A stretch of 64,000 bases of DNA from JADLGH01 sp964586675 (GTDB lineage Bacteria > Desulfobacterota_D > UBA1144 > Nemesobacterales > UBA2774). Made by a program: the position numbers and the translations under genes. Where the stretch lies: contig CAZPHQ010000002.1 of the NCBI GenBank assembly GCA_964586675.1, forward strand, positions 62,001 through 126,000. Direction: 5' to 3'. The notes under the pieces were generated by a model. That model was given only the letters and a program-made list of their open reading frames with translations, ran no database searches and had not been told where the DNA came from. Positions 25,650-33,951 of the stretch are shown in pieces (the first letter of the stretch is position 1; each line of letters starts with the position of its first letter).

Positions 25650-26528
25650 ATGATTCACGGCTCGCTTGTTGCCATTGTCACGCCATTCAGAAACGGGAAG
25701 ATCGACGAGGACGCGCTCAAACAGCTGATAGATTTCCAGATAGAAAACGGAACGCACGGCATAGTGCCCTGCGGCACGACGGGGGAATCCCCGACACTTA
25801 CGCACGAAGAGCATGAGTACGTCATCGAGCTTACCGTTAAGGCCGTGAACAAGCGCGTGCCCGTTATAGCGGGCACGGGCTCCAACAGCACGAAAGAGGC
25901 CATAAGGCTCACGCGTTTCGCCGAGGAAGTCGGGGCGGACGCCGCGCTTCTCGTCGCGCCTTACTACAACAAGCCGACCCAGGAAGGTCTCTATCTCCAC
26001 TTCAAGCAGATCGCGTCGCAGGTGAAGATACCTCTCATCCTTTACAACATCCCGGGGCGCTCGGTCGTCAACATACAGCCGGAAACTATTATGAGGCTCG
26101 CGAAGGACTGCCTTAACATCATAGGTGTGAAGGAGGCGTCAGGGTCTCTGATTCAGGCGAGCAAGGTGTTCCATCTCTGCGGGAGGGATTTTCTCGTCCT
26201 CTCAGGGGAGGATGCGCTCAACTTTCCGCTCATGTGCATAGGGGCCCAGGGATTCATAACGGTGACGGCTAACGTCGCGCCGGGGGATGTCGCGGACCTC
26301 TATAATTTCTACGCTGCCGGGGAAATGGACAAGGCGCGGGACCTCCACTACAAGCTCCTTCCGCTTAACGAGGCCCTTTTCCTGGAAACGAATCCTATAC
26401 CGGTCAAGGCCGCGCTCAGCATGATGGATAGGATAGCCTACGAGTACCGGTATCCGCTCTGCCAGATGTCTGAAAAATACTACGAAGAGCTCAGGGGAGC
26501 TCTCACCGATTACGGACTGGTTAAATAG
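25650..26528 (+). CDS. dapA: 4-hydroxy-tetrahydrodipicolinate synthase
   Basis: This 292-residue TIM-barrel enzyme condenses pyruvate with aspartate-semialdehyde, the first committed step to lysine and diaminopimelate. Schiff-base Lys161 lies in GVKEASGS, Tyr132 in YNIPGR, and the Thr-Thr pair in CGTTGESPTL (43-44). Length is typical. A strong ribosome site and own promoter precede it. It follows asd, the enzyme making its substrate, and diaminopimelate feeds the peptidoglycan genes elsewhere in the window. Confidence 0.97.
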   Translation: MIHGSLVAIVTPFRNGKIDEDALKQLIDFQIENGTHGIVPCGTTGESPTLTHEEHEYVIELTVKAVNKRVPVIAGTGSNSTKEAIRLTRFAEEVGADAALLVAPYYNKPTQEGLYLHFKQIASQVKIPLILYNIPGRSVVNIQPETIMRLAKDCLNIIGVKEASGSLIQASKVFHLCGRDFLVLSGEDALNFPLMCIGAQGFITVTANVAPGDVADLYNFYAAGEMDKARDLHYKLLPLNEALFLETNPIPVKAALSMMDRIAYEYRYPLCQMSEKYYEELRGALTDYGLVK

Positions 26529-26558
26529 ACAAGCCGGCCCGGCGGTTCGGGGAAGGTT

Positions 26559-27278
26559 GTGAATTTAAATCTACTTGATATTTACTCGGACGACATGGCT
26601 CCGCCGGATTTTTCCATAGAAATAGGGTTATGGGCCAGGGGAAAGACCCCCGCGGGGATAGACGAGGCGGGCAGGGGGCCGCTTGCGGGCCCCGTGGTGG
26701 CGGCCGCCGTTATACTTCCCCCCGGATGCGGGCTCACAGGAATAGACGATTCCAAGAAATTATCCGAAGCTTCGAGGAAAGTTGCCTGGGAGACCATAAC
26801 CCGAACCGCCGTCGCCTACGGCATCGGGATAGTCGAGCACGACGTCATAGACAGGATAAACATACTTCGCGCGTCCTTAAAGGCGATGGAAATAGCCGTG
26901 AGCAATCTCCACAAGCGTCCCGATTTTCTACTTATAGACGGGAACCAGGGGCTTTCGATACTCGTCCCCCAGGAGACCATAGTCAAGGGAGACGCCAAGT
27001 GCTCATCCATCGCCGCCGCGTCGATCCTTGCGAAGGTGACGAGAGATTCGATAATGGAGCGGTATCACGAAGCCTATCCGCAGTATAACTTCTGCTCGCA
27101 TAAAGGCTACGCCACGAAGGAACACCTGGACGCGCTGAGAGAGCACGGGCCCTGTCCTATTCACAGAAGGACTTTCAGCGGTGTGCTGACCGGAAGGCCG
27201 GAAGCATCGTCACAGGCCGAAGCTTATTCGGACCGAGCCGAAACCCTTTCTACTGAACGACCTTTACGGATTCGATGA
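26559..27278 (+). CDS. rnhB: Ribonuclease HII
   Basis: This 239-residue enzyme cuts RNA in RNA-DNA hybrids and single ribonucleotides in DNA. The first catalytic Asp-Glu is in GIDEAGRGPLAGP. Other conserved motifs are GIDDSKKLSE, LLIDGNQ, KCSSIAAASILAKVTRD and YPQYNFCSHKGYATKEH. The annotated start is GTG with GGAAGG very close by; ATG 26595 is an alternative that would still keep the whole domain. The last 29 nt overlap the convergent cyclophilin gene. Confidence 0.93.
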   Translation: MNLNLLDIYSDDMAPPDFSIEIGLWARGKTPAGIDEAGRGPLAGPVVAAAVILPPGCGLTGIDDSKKLSEASRKVAWETITRTAVAYGIGIVEHDVIDRINILRASLKAMEIAVSNLHKRPDFLLIDGNQGLSILVPQETIVKGDAKCSSIAAASILAKVTRDSIMERYHEAYPQYNFCSHKGYATKEHLDALREHGPCPIHRRTFSGVLTGRPEASSQAEAYSDRAETLSTERPLRIR

Positions 27279-27921
27279 CTACGTCTTCCGTCGGTACGTT
27301 GCCGTGCATGCCCTTGTTGTCTGTCGGAACGGCGGCTATCGCGTCGACCACGTCCATGCCGTCCACTACCTTTCCGAAGACGGCGTAGCCATAGTCCCTT
27401 GCGCCGTTATTGAGGAAGTCGTTGTTGACCAGGTTGATAAAGAACTGGGACGTCGCGCTGTCGACGACCTGCGTGCGCGCCATCGCGAGCGTGCCCCTGT
27501 CGTTCTTGAGACCGTTATTCGCCTCGTTCTTGATCGGGGCCTTGGTAGGCTTCTGGGCGAAGTCGGGCGTGAACCCGCCGCCCTGTATCATGAAGCTCGG
27601 TATGACCCTGTGGAAAATGGTGCCGTCGTAAAAACCGTCGTTCACGTATGACAGGAAATTTTCGACCGTTACAGGGGCCTCGTTCTTGAAGAGCTCGACC
27701 TTTATATCGCCTTTGGACGTAGAGATTATTACCACCGGATTGCCTCCTTGTGTTTGGCTCGTATCCCCGGCGGGAGTGCTCTCGGCCGTATTCCGGGCGG
27801 AATTATCTTTCTGCTTGCAGGCTGTTGAAATAAGAACCGCCGGCACGAGAAGGGCCACTAAAACGAGCTTAAAGGCAAGTCCCGATATGCCCGCATAAAA
27901 ACCGATATTTCCGAGTTTCAT
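27250..27921 (-). CDS. Cyclophilin-type peptidyl-prolyl isomerase, probable lipoprotein
   Basis: This 223-residue protein starts with a signal segment ending near VLISTAC, a plausible lipobox with Cys35, then a low-complexity linker. The cyclophilin domain follows with FHRVIPSFMIQGGG (Arg, Phe and Gln of the active site), MARTQVVDSATSQFFIN and YAVFGKVVDG. It should speed proline isomerisation during folding, in the periplasm or on the outer membrane if lipidated. The 3' end overlaps rnhB by 29 nt, tail to tail. Confidence 0.9.
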   Translation of the reverse strand: MKLGNIGFYAGISGLAFKLVLVALLVPAVLISTACKQKDNSARNTAESTPAGDTSQTQGGNPVVIISTSKGDIKVELFKNEAPVTVENFLSYVNDGFYDGTIFHRVIPSFMIQGGGFTPDFAQKPTKAPIKNEANNGLKNDRGTLAMARTQVVDSATSQFFINLVNNDFLNNGARDYGYAVFGKVVDGMDVVDAIAAVPTDNKGMHGNVPTEDVVIESVKVVQ

Positions 27922-27958
27922 ACTTTAATCCCTCCGGGTTTTCTATGAGGGAACTAAA

Positions 27959-27985
27959 GTTATAATATTACCTGCGCGGTGTCAA
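27959..27985 (-). promoter_or_regulatory. Candidate cyclophilin promoter
   Basis: A consensus TTGACA (27985-27980) is followed by TATAAC (27964-27959) with a 15-nt spacer, or TAACTT with 17 nt. It lies about 40 nt before the start codon, in the 156-nt divergent gap with the luciferase-like gene. Confidence 0.55.
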
Positions 27986-28077
27986 ACAGCCCGCCTCGGG
28001 CGGACATTTTCCGAAACTCCGCCGGCGATAAATACCGGATTTACGAAACGAAAAAAATGAATTAAACAGGGTGATAA

Positions 28078-29010
28078 ATGGCCGGAATAGAATTCGGAGT
28101 CGTCCTCCGTCAGCAGAAAATAGAATTTTCCGAGATAACTGATGCGGCCCTTCTCTGCGACGAGCTCGGATACCATTCAGTCTGGTTTTACGACCACCTC
28201 CTCGGACAGGGCGGACTCGATCTCGACATTTACGAGGCGTGGACGCTTATGTCGGCGCTGTCTTCAGTGACGAAAAGAGTGAGGCTCGGAACGATGGTCC
28301 TTTGCAGCGCCTTCAGGCCCCCTTCCCTCCTGGCGAAGATGGCCGCGACGCTGGACGTTATAAGCGGCGGGAGGCTGGAATTCGCTATCGGGGCCGGCTG
28401 GTTCGAACCGGAGTTCAGGGCGTACGGATACGATTTTCACGATACGCGGACGAGGATCGAGGAGCTTTCCGAGGCTGTGTCTATAATAAAATCGATGTGG
28501 ACGGAAGAGAGCCCCAGCTTCAGCGGAAAGTATCACCGGATCGAAAACGCCTTCTGCAATCCGAAGCCCGTGCAGAAACCCCATCCGCCAATCATGATCG
28601 GCGGCTCCGGCGAGAAATATCTTCTCAGGGCCGTAGCGGAGCTGGCGGACGAATGGAACTGCCCCGCGAGCAGCGCCCTCGAATACGATAGAAAGATCGC
28701 CGCCCTCAAAAAACACTGCGCAGATATAGGCCGCGACTCTTCTGAAATCAGGATATCGCAGCAGACGGTATGCGTCCTCGCGCGCAGTGAATCCGAGATT
28801 CCTGAAAAGCTGGAAAAGGCCCAGAGACGCTACGGATTCTTCGGAAATATCAGGAGCTTAGGAATAGCCGGAACCCCGGAGCAGTGCGTATCGAAGATCC
28901 GGGAGAACGAAAAGAAAGGCATAACGAAATACACGATTTTCTTTTCGGATGTTATGAACCCGGACACTCTCCGCCTCTTCGCAGAAGAGGTCATGCCAGC
29001 CTTCAGGTAA
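28078..29010 (+). CDS. LLM-class flavin/F420-dependent oxidoreductase
   Basis: This 310-residue protein belongs to the luciferase-like TIM-barrel superfamily. Typical motifs are ELGYHSVWFYDHLL near residue 30, RVRLGTMVLCSAFRPPSLLAKMAATLD, GAGWFEPEFRAYG, and KPHPPIMIGGSGEKYLLR. Members use F420 or FMN to oxidise alcohols, aldehydes or other substrates. The cofactor cannot be decided here, though the short bacterial form without a partner subunit is often F420-linked. It converges on the GldC-like gene with a 13-nt gap. Confidence 0.88.
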   Translation: MAGIEFGVVLRQQKIEFSEITDAALLCDELGYHSVWFYDHLLGQGGLDLDIYEAWTLMSALSSVTKRVRLGTMVLCSAFRPPSLLAKMAATLDVISGGRLEFAIGAGWFEPEFRAYGYDFHDTRTRIEELSEAVSIIKSMWTEESPSFSGKYHRIENAFCNPKPVQKPHPPIMIGGSGEKYLLRAVAELADEWNCPASSALEYDRKIAALKKHCADIGRDSSEIRISQQTVCVLARSESEIPEKLEKAQRRYGFFGNIRSLGIAGTPEQCVSKIRENEKKGITKYTIFFSDVMNPDTLRLFAEEVMPAFR

Positions 29011-29023
29011 AGCCCGGAGCATA

Positions 29024-29362
29024 TTACTTCTTTGCGAAGGCCTCCACGCTCCTCGCGAATTCGAGCGCGAAGGCCTTTATTTTTTCGGACGTCGCCTCGT
29101 CGTGCGTAGCCCTTTTGTAGGTGTCCGACATTTTCATGAACATGTGGTAAAAATGGGCGCCCATTTCTCCTACTTCCATCCGCGGCGTCCAGAGGTCTAT
29201 GCTCATGGTGTTCTTCTCGCTCTTGTCCCACATGGATATCATGAGAGATTCGCAGGGAGCGTAACCGTCCTCGCCGGAGTCCGTGGCGCTCCAGTATATA
29301 TCCTCCGGGGCGCCGCTGTCGTCGAGCTTGAGAAGAAACTTTATTTCGGCTTCTTTGGGCAT
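29024..29362 (-). CDS. GldC-like protein
   Basis: This 112-residue cytoplasmic protein resembles gliding-motility protein GldC of Bacteroidetes. Matching stretches are EIKFLLKLDDSGAPEDIYW, SLMISMWDKSEKNTMSIDLW, VGEMGAHFYHMF and the C-terminal AFALEFARSVEAF. GldC's molecular role is poorly defined. No other gld gene lies in the window, so gliding is not implied. The call rests on my recall of the family pattern. AGGAG lies 7 nt before the ATG. An AT-rich nuclease gene stands directly upstream. Confidence 0.6.
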   Translation of the reverse strand: MPKEAEIKFLLKLDDSGAPEDIYWSATDSGEDGYAPCESLMISMWDKSEKNTMSIDLWTPRMEVGEMGAHFYHMFMKMSDTYKRATHDEATSEKIKAFALEFARSVEAFAKK

Positions 29363-29407
29363 GAAAACTCTCCTGATAACAATATAGTAAATAAAACTTA
29401 AGGAGGG

Positions 29408-30241
29408 CTATAATTTCGGAGGAAGTGATTTTATAGCTGATGATAATTCCAATACCTCTATTGGGCATTCTAGCCAATCATGTTTCCAACAAACAATAAC
29501 ATCACAATGTTCAGGATTATGCCCATGCTCCTTGAAATTCCTAGAATTAAATTCAAACTCAATAGTTACTTCTTCCCATAGATCACGTGGTTTATTAACT
29601 CGACGCTTAGCTTTACAATCCGGGTAACCTGTTTTTATCGCTTCAACTATAAAACCGAGTTCATGACAAACCATGCCAAAAAGAAATACAACGCCTTGCT
29701 CATTAATCGGTTCGTGCTGAAGACCTCGAAAGCTTAAGACAGAGCCATAAACTGTTTTGCCCTTTCCTTGCCAGAACCTAACATCGGATGATTGATGATC
29801 TTTTAACCCGATTGTGTTCTTAGTTCTTGGCTTTAAACTAGAGGTCAAATCATCATAATATGGGAACTCAATCCCTCTATCGTCAATCCATTTTTTAAAA
29901 GCTGAGAGAACTTGTTGCCATTGACCAAAACGCTTTTTATATGTGTCGACACTATATTTTGCTAACTTTCCAAAACGAGTCCTTGTACATATTGCAGGCT
30001 GCTCAGAAAAGACACGGTACATTTCTTCAAATAAAGCATTATCATCAATTGCTACATTTTGATAATGTGGGTCAAGCCCCGCCAACTCACATGCTTCACG
30101 CCAACCGTCAAATAACTGATATATTTGCCAATTTGAAATTCCGGTCTCAGTTATGAATTCCGACTTAGCAAGTTGATTTTTATTCTTGTCACGTGCAACC
30201 CGCTGAATTTCCTTGATTATAGAATCCCTATTAATCGACAT
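29408..30241 (-). CDS. Homing-endonuclease-associated-repeat protein with nuclease-like C-terminus
   Basis: This 277-residue gene is strikingly AT-rich in a GC-rich region and its codon use differs from its neighbours. Two tandem helical repeats at residues about 4-57 and 67-119 share the ending W-x-x-A/V-x-x-x-F/A (DGWREACELAGL; GQWQQVLSAFKKW), like homing-endonuclease-associated DNA-binding repeats. The C-terminal 110 residues hold LGFIVEAIKTGYPDCKAKR, then VTIEFEFNSRNFKEHGH and CDVIVCWKHDW. This E...PD...ExE layout resembles PD-(D/E)XK nucleases. It probably binds and cuts DNA. There is no methylase or partner nearby. It looks horizontally acquired. Confidence 0.6.
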   Translation of the reverse strand: MSINRDSIIKEIQRVARDKNKNQLAKSEFITETGISNWQIYQLFDGWREACELAGLDPHYQNVAIDDNALFEEMYRVFSEQPAICTRTRFGKLAKYSVDTYKKRFGQWQQVLSAFKKWIDDRGIEFPYYDDLTSSLKPRTKNTIGLKDHQSSDVRFWQGKGKTVYGSVLSFRGLQHEPINEQGVVFLFGMVCHELGFIVEAIKTGYPDCKAKRRVNKPRDLWEEVTIEFEFNSRNFKEHGHNPEHCDVIVCWKHDWLECPIEVLELSSAIKSLPPKL

Positions 30242-30302
30242 GTATTCATCGATACCTTAATTTGTACTAATTATATATTAGCAACCTAAATTCTAAAAAT
30301 TT

Positions 30303-31175
30303 CTATTCCACGCCCCAGAAATCGGGCTTCCTCTTTTCGAGGAAGGCTGTCGCGCCTTCGACCATCTCGGGGGCCTTCATGAAGAAGCGTGCGAGCTCTA
30401 GCCCGTGAGTTATCTGCGGGTGCGCCATGTCGGAGACGAAGTTTATCTGGAGCTTGGCTATCCTGAGCGACTGCCTGCTCTTTTCGAGGAGGTTCTTGCA
30501 CCAGGCGTCTACTTCTTCGTCGAGCTTGTCCTGGGGGACGACCTTGTTGACCCAGCCCATGTTCATAGCTTCCTGGGCCGTGTAGCGGTTACAGAGATAA
30601 ACTATCTCGCGGGCCTTCTTGTCGCCGACCGAGTGCTGGAGCTGCTGGAGGCCGTACCATATCGGGGCGCTCCCGACGAGCGGCCCCGCCTGGGCGAATA
30701 TCGAGGTGTCGGACGCTATTGTAAGGTCGCAAAGCATGTTGAGCTCGTTGCCGCCGCCGACGCAGTAGCCGTCTACACGCGCTATTATCGGCTTTCCGCA
30801 GCAGCGCATCGCCGTCGCGAGCCTGTAATGGACGAGCATGTACTTGGCGTCGACCTTCTTTTTCGGATCAACTATCCAGGAGAGGTCTCCGCCGGCCGAG
30901 AAGGCCTTTCCGCCCGCGCCTGTGAGCACTATCACCCCTATCCCGTCGTCGAGCCACGCGTCTTCGATGGCTATGGCGAGCTCTTCCCGAACCTCGGAGT
31001 TAAGTGCGTTACGCACCTCGGGACGGTTTATGGTGACGTACGCGACCCTGTCTTTTTTCGAGTAGAGAACGAATTCCAGATCGAGACCGGGCTTTTTCTT
31101 CGCGGGTTTCGCGGTGGTCGCGGTTTTCTTCATTGAAGTTTTTGCTGAAGTCTTTACGGTTTTACCCTTAGCCAT
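30303..31175 (-). CDS. Enoyl-CoA hydratase/isomerase family protein, MenB-like
   Basis: This 290-residue crotonase-fold protein has the oxyanion-hole motif GKAFSAGGDLSW and the second loop DGYCVGGGNELNMLCDLTIASD. The segment AQAGPLVGSAP and GDKKAREIVYLCNRYTAQEAMNMGWVNKVV are closest to MenB-type dihydroxynaphthoyl-CoA synthases and related ring-processing hydrolases. The SAPIW stretch departs from the usual MenB pattern, so the substrate is open. The first 30 residues are Lys-, Thr- and Ala-rich and low in complexity. AGGAGG lies 5 nt before the ATG. No men genes are nearby. Confidence 0.82.
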   Translation of the reverse strand: MAKGKTVKTSAKTSMKKTATTAKPAKKKPGLDLEFVLYSKKDRVAYVTINRPEVRNALNSEVREELAIAIEDAWLDDGIGVIVLTGAGGKAFSAGGDLSWIVDPKKKVDAKYMLVHYRLATAMRCCGKPIIARVDGYCVGGGNELNMLCDLTIASDTSIFAQAGPLVGSAPIWYGLQQLQHSVGDKKAREIVYLCNRYTAQEAMNMGWVNKVVPQDKLDEEVDAWCKNLLEKSRQSLRIAKLQINFVSDMAHPQITHGLELARFFMKAPEMVEGATAFLEKRKPDFWGVE

Positions 31176-31341
31176 GGGGGCCTCCTGTAATTATATGATT
31201 TGAGTCATACAATTTTGGCCTCGGATGCCGCCTCATGTCAAATCACGGCTGAAGGTATTGCTGCGGCTGAATGTTACGCAGTGACGTATTCCCGCTTTCC
31301 GCCGGGCGGGTCTCAAAGCCGGGAGTGTGCGGCGGGATTCT

Positions 31342-31500
31342 TCACCAGGGGAGCTTGTTCATGAGAGGCGCTATGTGCGGACCGAAAAGCGCAACGGTGG
31401 CGATCAGAGAAATAAATCCCGCCAATCCGAGACAGATCGCTCCAACAACCACGCGGGCTATCATGTCGAGCTTTCTTGCGTCGAGTTTATCCAGGTCCAT
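31342..31500 (-). CDS. Small single-helix protein at the actG position
   Basis: This 52-residue frame starts at an ATG overlapping the actF stop (TGATG) and ends in TGA at 31342. An acidic/basic N-terminus (MDLDKLDARKLD) leads into one membrane helix, residues about 14-40. Alternative complex III has small accessory membrane subunits, and its position at the end of the act operon suggests one. I cannot confirm that it is ActG by sequence. Start overlap makes translation likely. The 166-nt gap beyond it holds no further gene. Confidence 0.65.
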   Translation of the reverse strand: MDLDKLDARKLDMIARVVVGAICLGLAGFISLIATVALFGPHIAPLMNKLPW

Positions 31501-32747
31501 CAGTGTCCTCCGTGTCCGGACGATTTGCCGCCGAAGAACGGATCCCCGACAGGTATAGAGGGGAACGACCTCATGAATATGAGAAAAGTCGTGATAAATG
31601 CGCCCAGGAATCCGAGCGATACGAGTATCTGAGTAAAGCCTATGTTTATCGAGTCCGAAAGCGACGGCACTATGATAACGTACTTTTCAAGCCAGAACCC
31701 CGTGAGCGATACGCCGACTATGAAAGCGAGTATCGGCTTCGTAAGCTTGTTCGTTCTTGGTATGAGCGAAACGAACGGGAATATGAAGCAGCATGCGAGC
31801 ACTGTCCAGGACAGGGTCCTGAAGGGCTCCTCTTTTATCCTGTGAATTACGAAGACCGTTTCTTCCGGCATGTTCGCGTACCATATAGGCAGGAACTGCG
31901 AGAAGAAGAAGTAGACCCAGAAGAGTGAAAAGCCCTGGAACATCTTGGCCATGTCGTGATACTTCGGGTCGTCGAGATAATCCTCGAGCCCGATTCTCCG
32001 CCTCAGCACTATGGAAAGTAGTATCGTCATGCCTATGGCCGAGAGGAAGCTGCCCATGAAATAGAACGGTCCGAAGAGCGTGCTGAACCAGTGATGGTCT
32101 AGGGACATCATGAAGTCCCACGCGAAGAAGCTGAACACAATCGCGTAGAGTAGGATTACTGCCGGGGCGAACTTGCCGAGCCTGAGCCATATCGCCTTCC
32201 TCTCGTCCTCTCCCTTCCAGCCCGAAGCGACCCATCCGGCAAGCCCTGTGAGCTTGCCGCTGAAGCCGCCCAGGTCCTGCCTGAGCGAATAGTACACATA
32301 GAGACTGCTTACCGCCAGAAGTATTAAAAAGCCTATGAAGTTACGGCCGAAGACGAACTCCATGTTGAGCCATATATCTTTCGGATAATGATAGTGGTGC
32401 TCCGCATACGGAAGAAGATAATCCCTGCCTGCGAAAACCACCAGAAGGAGAACGAGCGCTATAGGGAGGAACGAGCCCAGCGCCTCGCTTGTCCGGAGGA
32501 GGGGCCTCGCCCACCTGGCGTTCGTTATGCGCATGATGCAGGAAAAGACGATCCCCGCCTGCGCTATACCCGTCCAGAAAAGGAAGTTTATGAGGAATAT
32601 CTCCCAGATGTTGCCGGGATTATCGCTCAGTATGGTGATTACGAACGTACCGAACCCTATTACGGCAAGGGCGAGGAAAATGTAGATTCCCAAAACCGGT
32701 ATGCGCGTTCTTTTTTGGAGTATCTCTTCTCTTATTTGCTGATCCAT
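31500..32747 (-). CDS. actF: Alternative complex III membrane subunit ActF
   Basis: This 415-residue polytopic membrane protein of the NrfD/PsrC type has about ten helices. It is the second quinol-binding membrane subunit of alternative complex III, which oxidises quinol and passes electrons to cytochrome c or an oxidase. Recognisable stretches include FWTGIAQAGIVFSCIMRITNARW, and FAWDFMMSLDHHWFSTLFGPFY in the second half. The C-terminus is Gly/His-rich. It begins 2 nt after actE stops and overlaps the next small gene by 1 nt. Confidence 0.92.
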   Translation of the reverse strand: MDQQIREEILQKRTRIPVLGIYIFLALAVIGFGTFVITILSDNPGNIWEIFLINFLFWTGIAQAGIVFSCIMRITNARWARPLLRTSEALGSFLPIALVLLLVVFAGRDYLLPYAEHHYHYPKDIWLNMEFVFGRNFIGFLILLAVSSLYVYYSLRQDLGGFSGKLTGLAGWVASGWKGEDERKAIWLRLGKFAPAVILLYAIVFSFFAWDFMMSLDHHWFSTLFGPFYFMGSFLSAIGMTILLSIVLRRRIGLEDYLDDPKYHDMAKMFQGFSLFWVYFFFSQFLPIWYANMPEETVFVIHRIKEEPFRTLSWTVLACCFIFPFVSLIPRTNKLTKPILAFIVGVSLTGFWLEKYVIIVPSLSDSINIGFTQILVSLGFLGAFITTFLIFMRSFPSIPVGDPFFGGKSSGHGGH

Positions 32748-32749
32748 GA

Positions 32750-33412
32750 TTACTGAGCGCTCTCCTGTTCAGTGTTCGTCTCTTCGGACGAAGTGTCATC
32801 CGGTGCCGTCTCTTCGGGCGCCGCCGGTTCCGGCGTCGCTCCCGCCGGCGCGGCTTCCTGCTGTGCCGCTTCTTCAGGTGCTGCCGACGGCTGCGCCTGA
32901 GGAGGAGGGTTGCCCTGGAGCTTTCTTACGTAGTTGACCACGTCCCATGCGCCCTCGGACGTTATGCTCTCGCGGTAGCTCGGCATCATGACCTTTCCGC
33001 CGTATCTGATGTAGGCGTAAATGTATCCATCCGTCCTGGCGATCACGGGCGCCGAGGTAATGTTCATCGGGTAAAAGCCCCTCTTTATTACGGGGCCGTC
33101 GCCCTTGCCTTCCATTCCATGGCAGACGAAACAGTAAGTGTTGTACAAGTGCTCCCCGTTCTTGAGCGACTCTTCGCTCGCGGGCGTCGGGTTCTGAGTG
33201 AGAGCCTCGGCTTCTTCCCTCGGCCCCGGAGCTATCCTGAGGCCGGTCGTCGTTACCGACCACTGCGGATAAAGCACGGGCTGCTCGTAGGGCTGTATCG
33301 ACGGTTGTATCCACATATCGAAATTCCACGGAAAGGCATATGCCCGCGATGCGCCGAACACGCCCGAGAGGATTATAAACAGCAGATAATATTTCATATT
33401 TTTAAATAACAC
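32750..33412 (-). CDS. actE: Monohaem cytochrome c subunit ActE
   Basis: This protein of about 220 residues has an N-terminal signal segment ending near AYAF, then one CxxCH haem site (CFVCH) and the distal Met region GGKVMMPSYRE. The last 55 residues are Pro/Ala/Glu-rich and probably unstructured. ActE carries electrons within alternative complex III. I chose GTG 33412, 8 nt from AGGAGG; ATG 33418 lies only 2 nt from it and ATG 33397 is another option. ActE is often a lipoprotein, but no lipobox cysteine is seen here. Confidence 0.9.
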   Translation of the reverse strand: MLFKNMKYYLLFIILSGVFGASRAYAFPWNFDMWIQPSIQPYEQPVLYPQWSVTTTGLRIAPGPREEAEALTQNPTPASEESLKNGEHLYNTYCFVCHGMEGKGDGPVIKRGFYPMNITSAPVIARTDGYIYAYIRYGGKVMMPSYRESITSEGAWDVVNYVRKLQGNPPPQAQPSAAPEEAAQQEAAPAGATPEPAAPEETAPDDTSSEETNTEQESAQ

Positions 33413-33441
33413 TCCCATTACCTCCTGAGAGACGCACTGCT

Positions 33442-33951
33442 TTAAATACCGTCAACCTTGATTTCTTCCGCGCCCTGGGAATTCAGAATATCCTGCACCT
33501 TTTCAACATTGCCCTTGTCGCACGCGACCATCACGCCGAATTTATCTTCGGAAAATCGCGGGTCGTACATATTGACGGGGGCGTTTTTCCTTAGCCTGGA
33601 ATTTATCAGGAGCCCCAGCAAAGTGGAAAGAGATCCTATCATGATCGTGAGCTCGAATATAATGACGATGAATGGAGGTATCGACACGATGGGCTTTGCG
33701 CTCACGGGGAGAGGCCAGTCCATGGAAGTCAGCACCGTAAAGCCCACGCCGCAGCTCGCGCCGAGCATCGCGCCGAAGAGCGTGAAGAAGCGCACGATGC
33801 TTTCGGGCTCGTCCATAACCTCTTCTATCTCGTGGTTAGGCACGGGGGAGAAGACCCTTATGGTCTTGAATCCCTCTTCCTTAAGTTTTTTTACGGCGTT
33901 GACCGTGAGGTCGACGTATGAAAAAATCCCCAGAACGCCCTGGTTATTCAT
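33442..33951 (-). CDS. actD: Alternative complex III subunit ActD
   Basis: This 169-residue DUF3341-type membrane protein has a soluble ferredoxin-like N-terminal half (GVLGIFSYVDLTVNAVKKLKEEG) and two hydrophobic segments at about 57-77 and 92-113. A polar tail follows with HPRF-like motif YDPRFSEDKFGVMV. ActD contacts the ActC/ActF membrane pair. Its start overlaps the actC stop by 8 nt, indicating coupled translation. Confidence 0.92.
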   Translation of the reverse strand: MNNQGVLGIFSYVDLTVNAVKKLKEEGFKTIRVFSPVPNHEIEEVMDEPESIVRFFTLFGAMLGASCGVGFTVLTSMDWPLPVSAKPIVSIPPFIVIIFELTIMIGSLSTLLGLLINSRLRKNAPVNMYDPRFSEDKFGVMVACDKGNVEKVQDILNSQGAEEIKVDGI

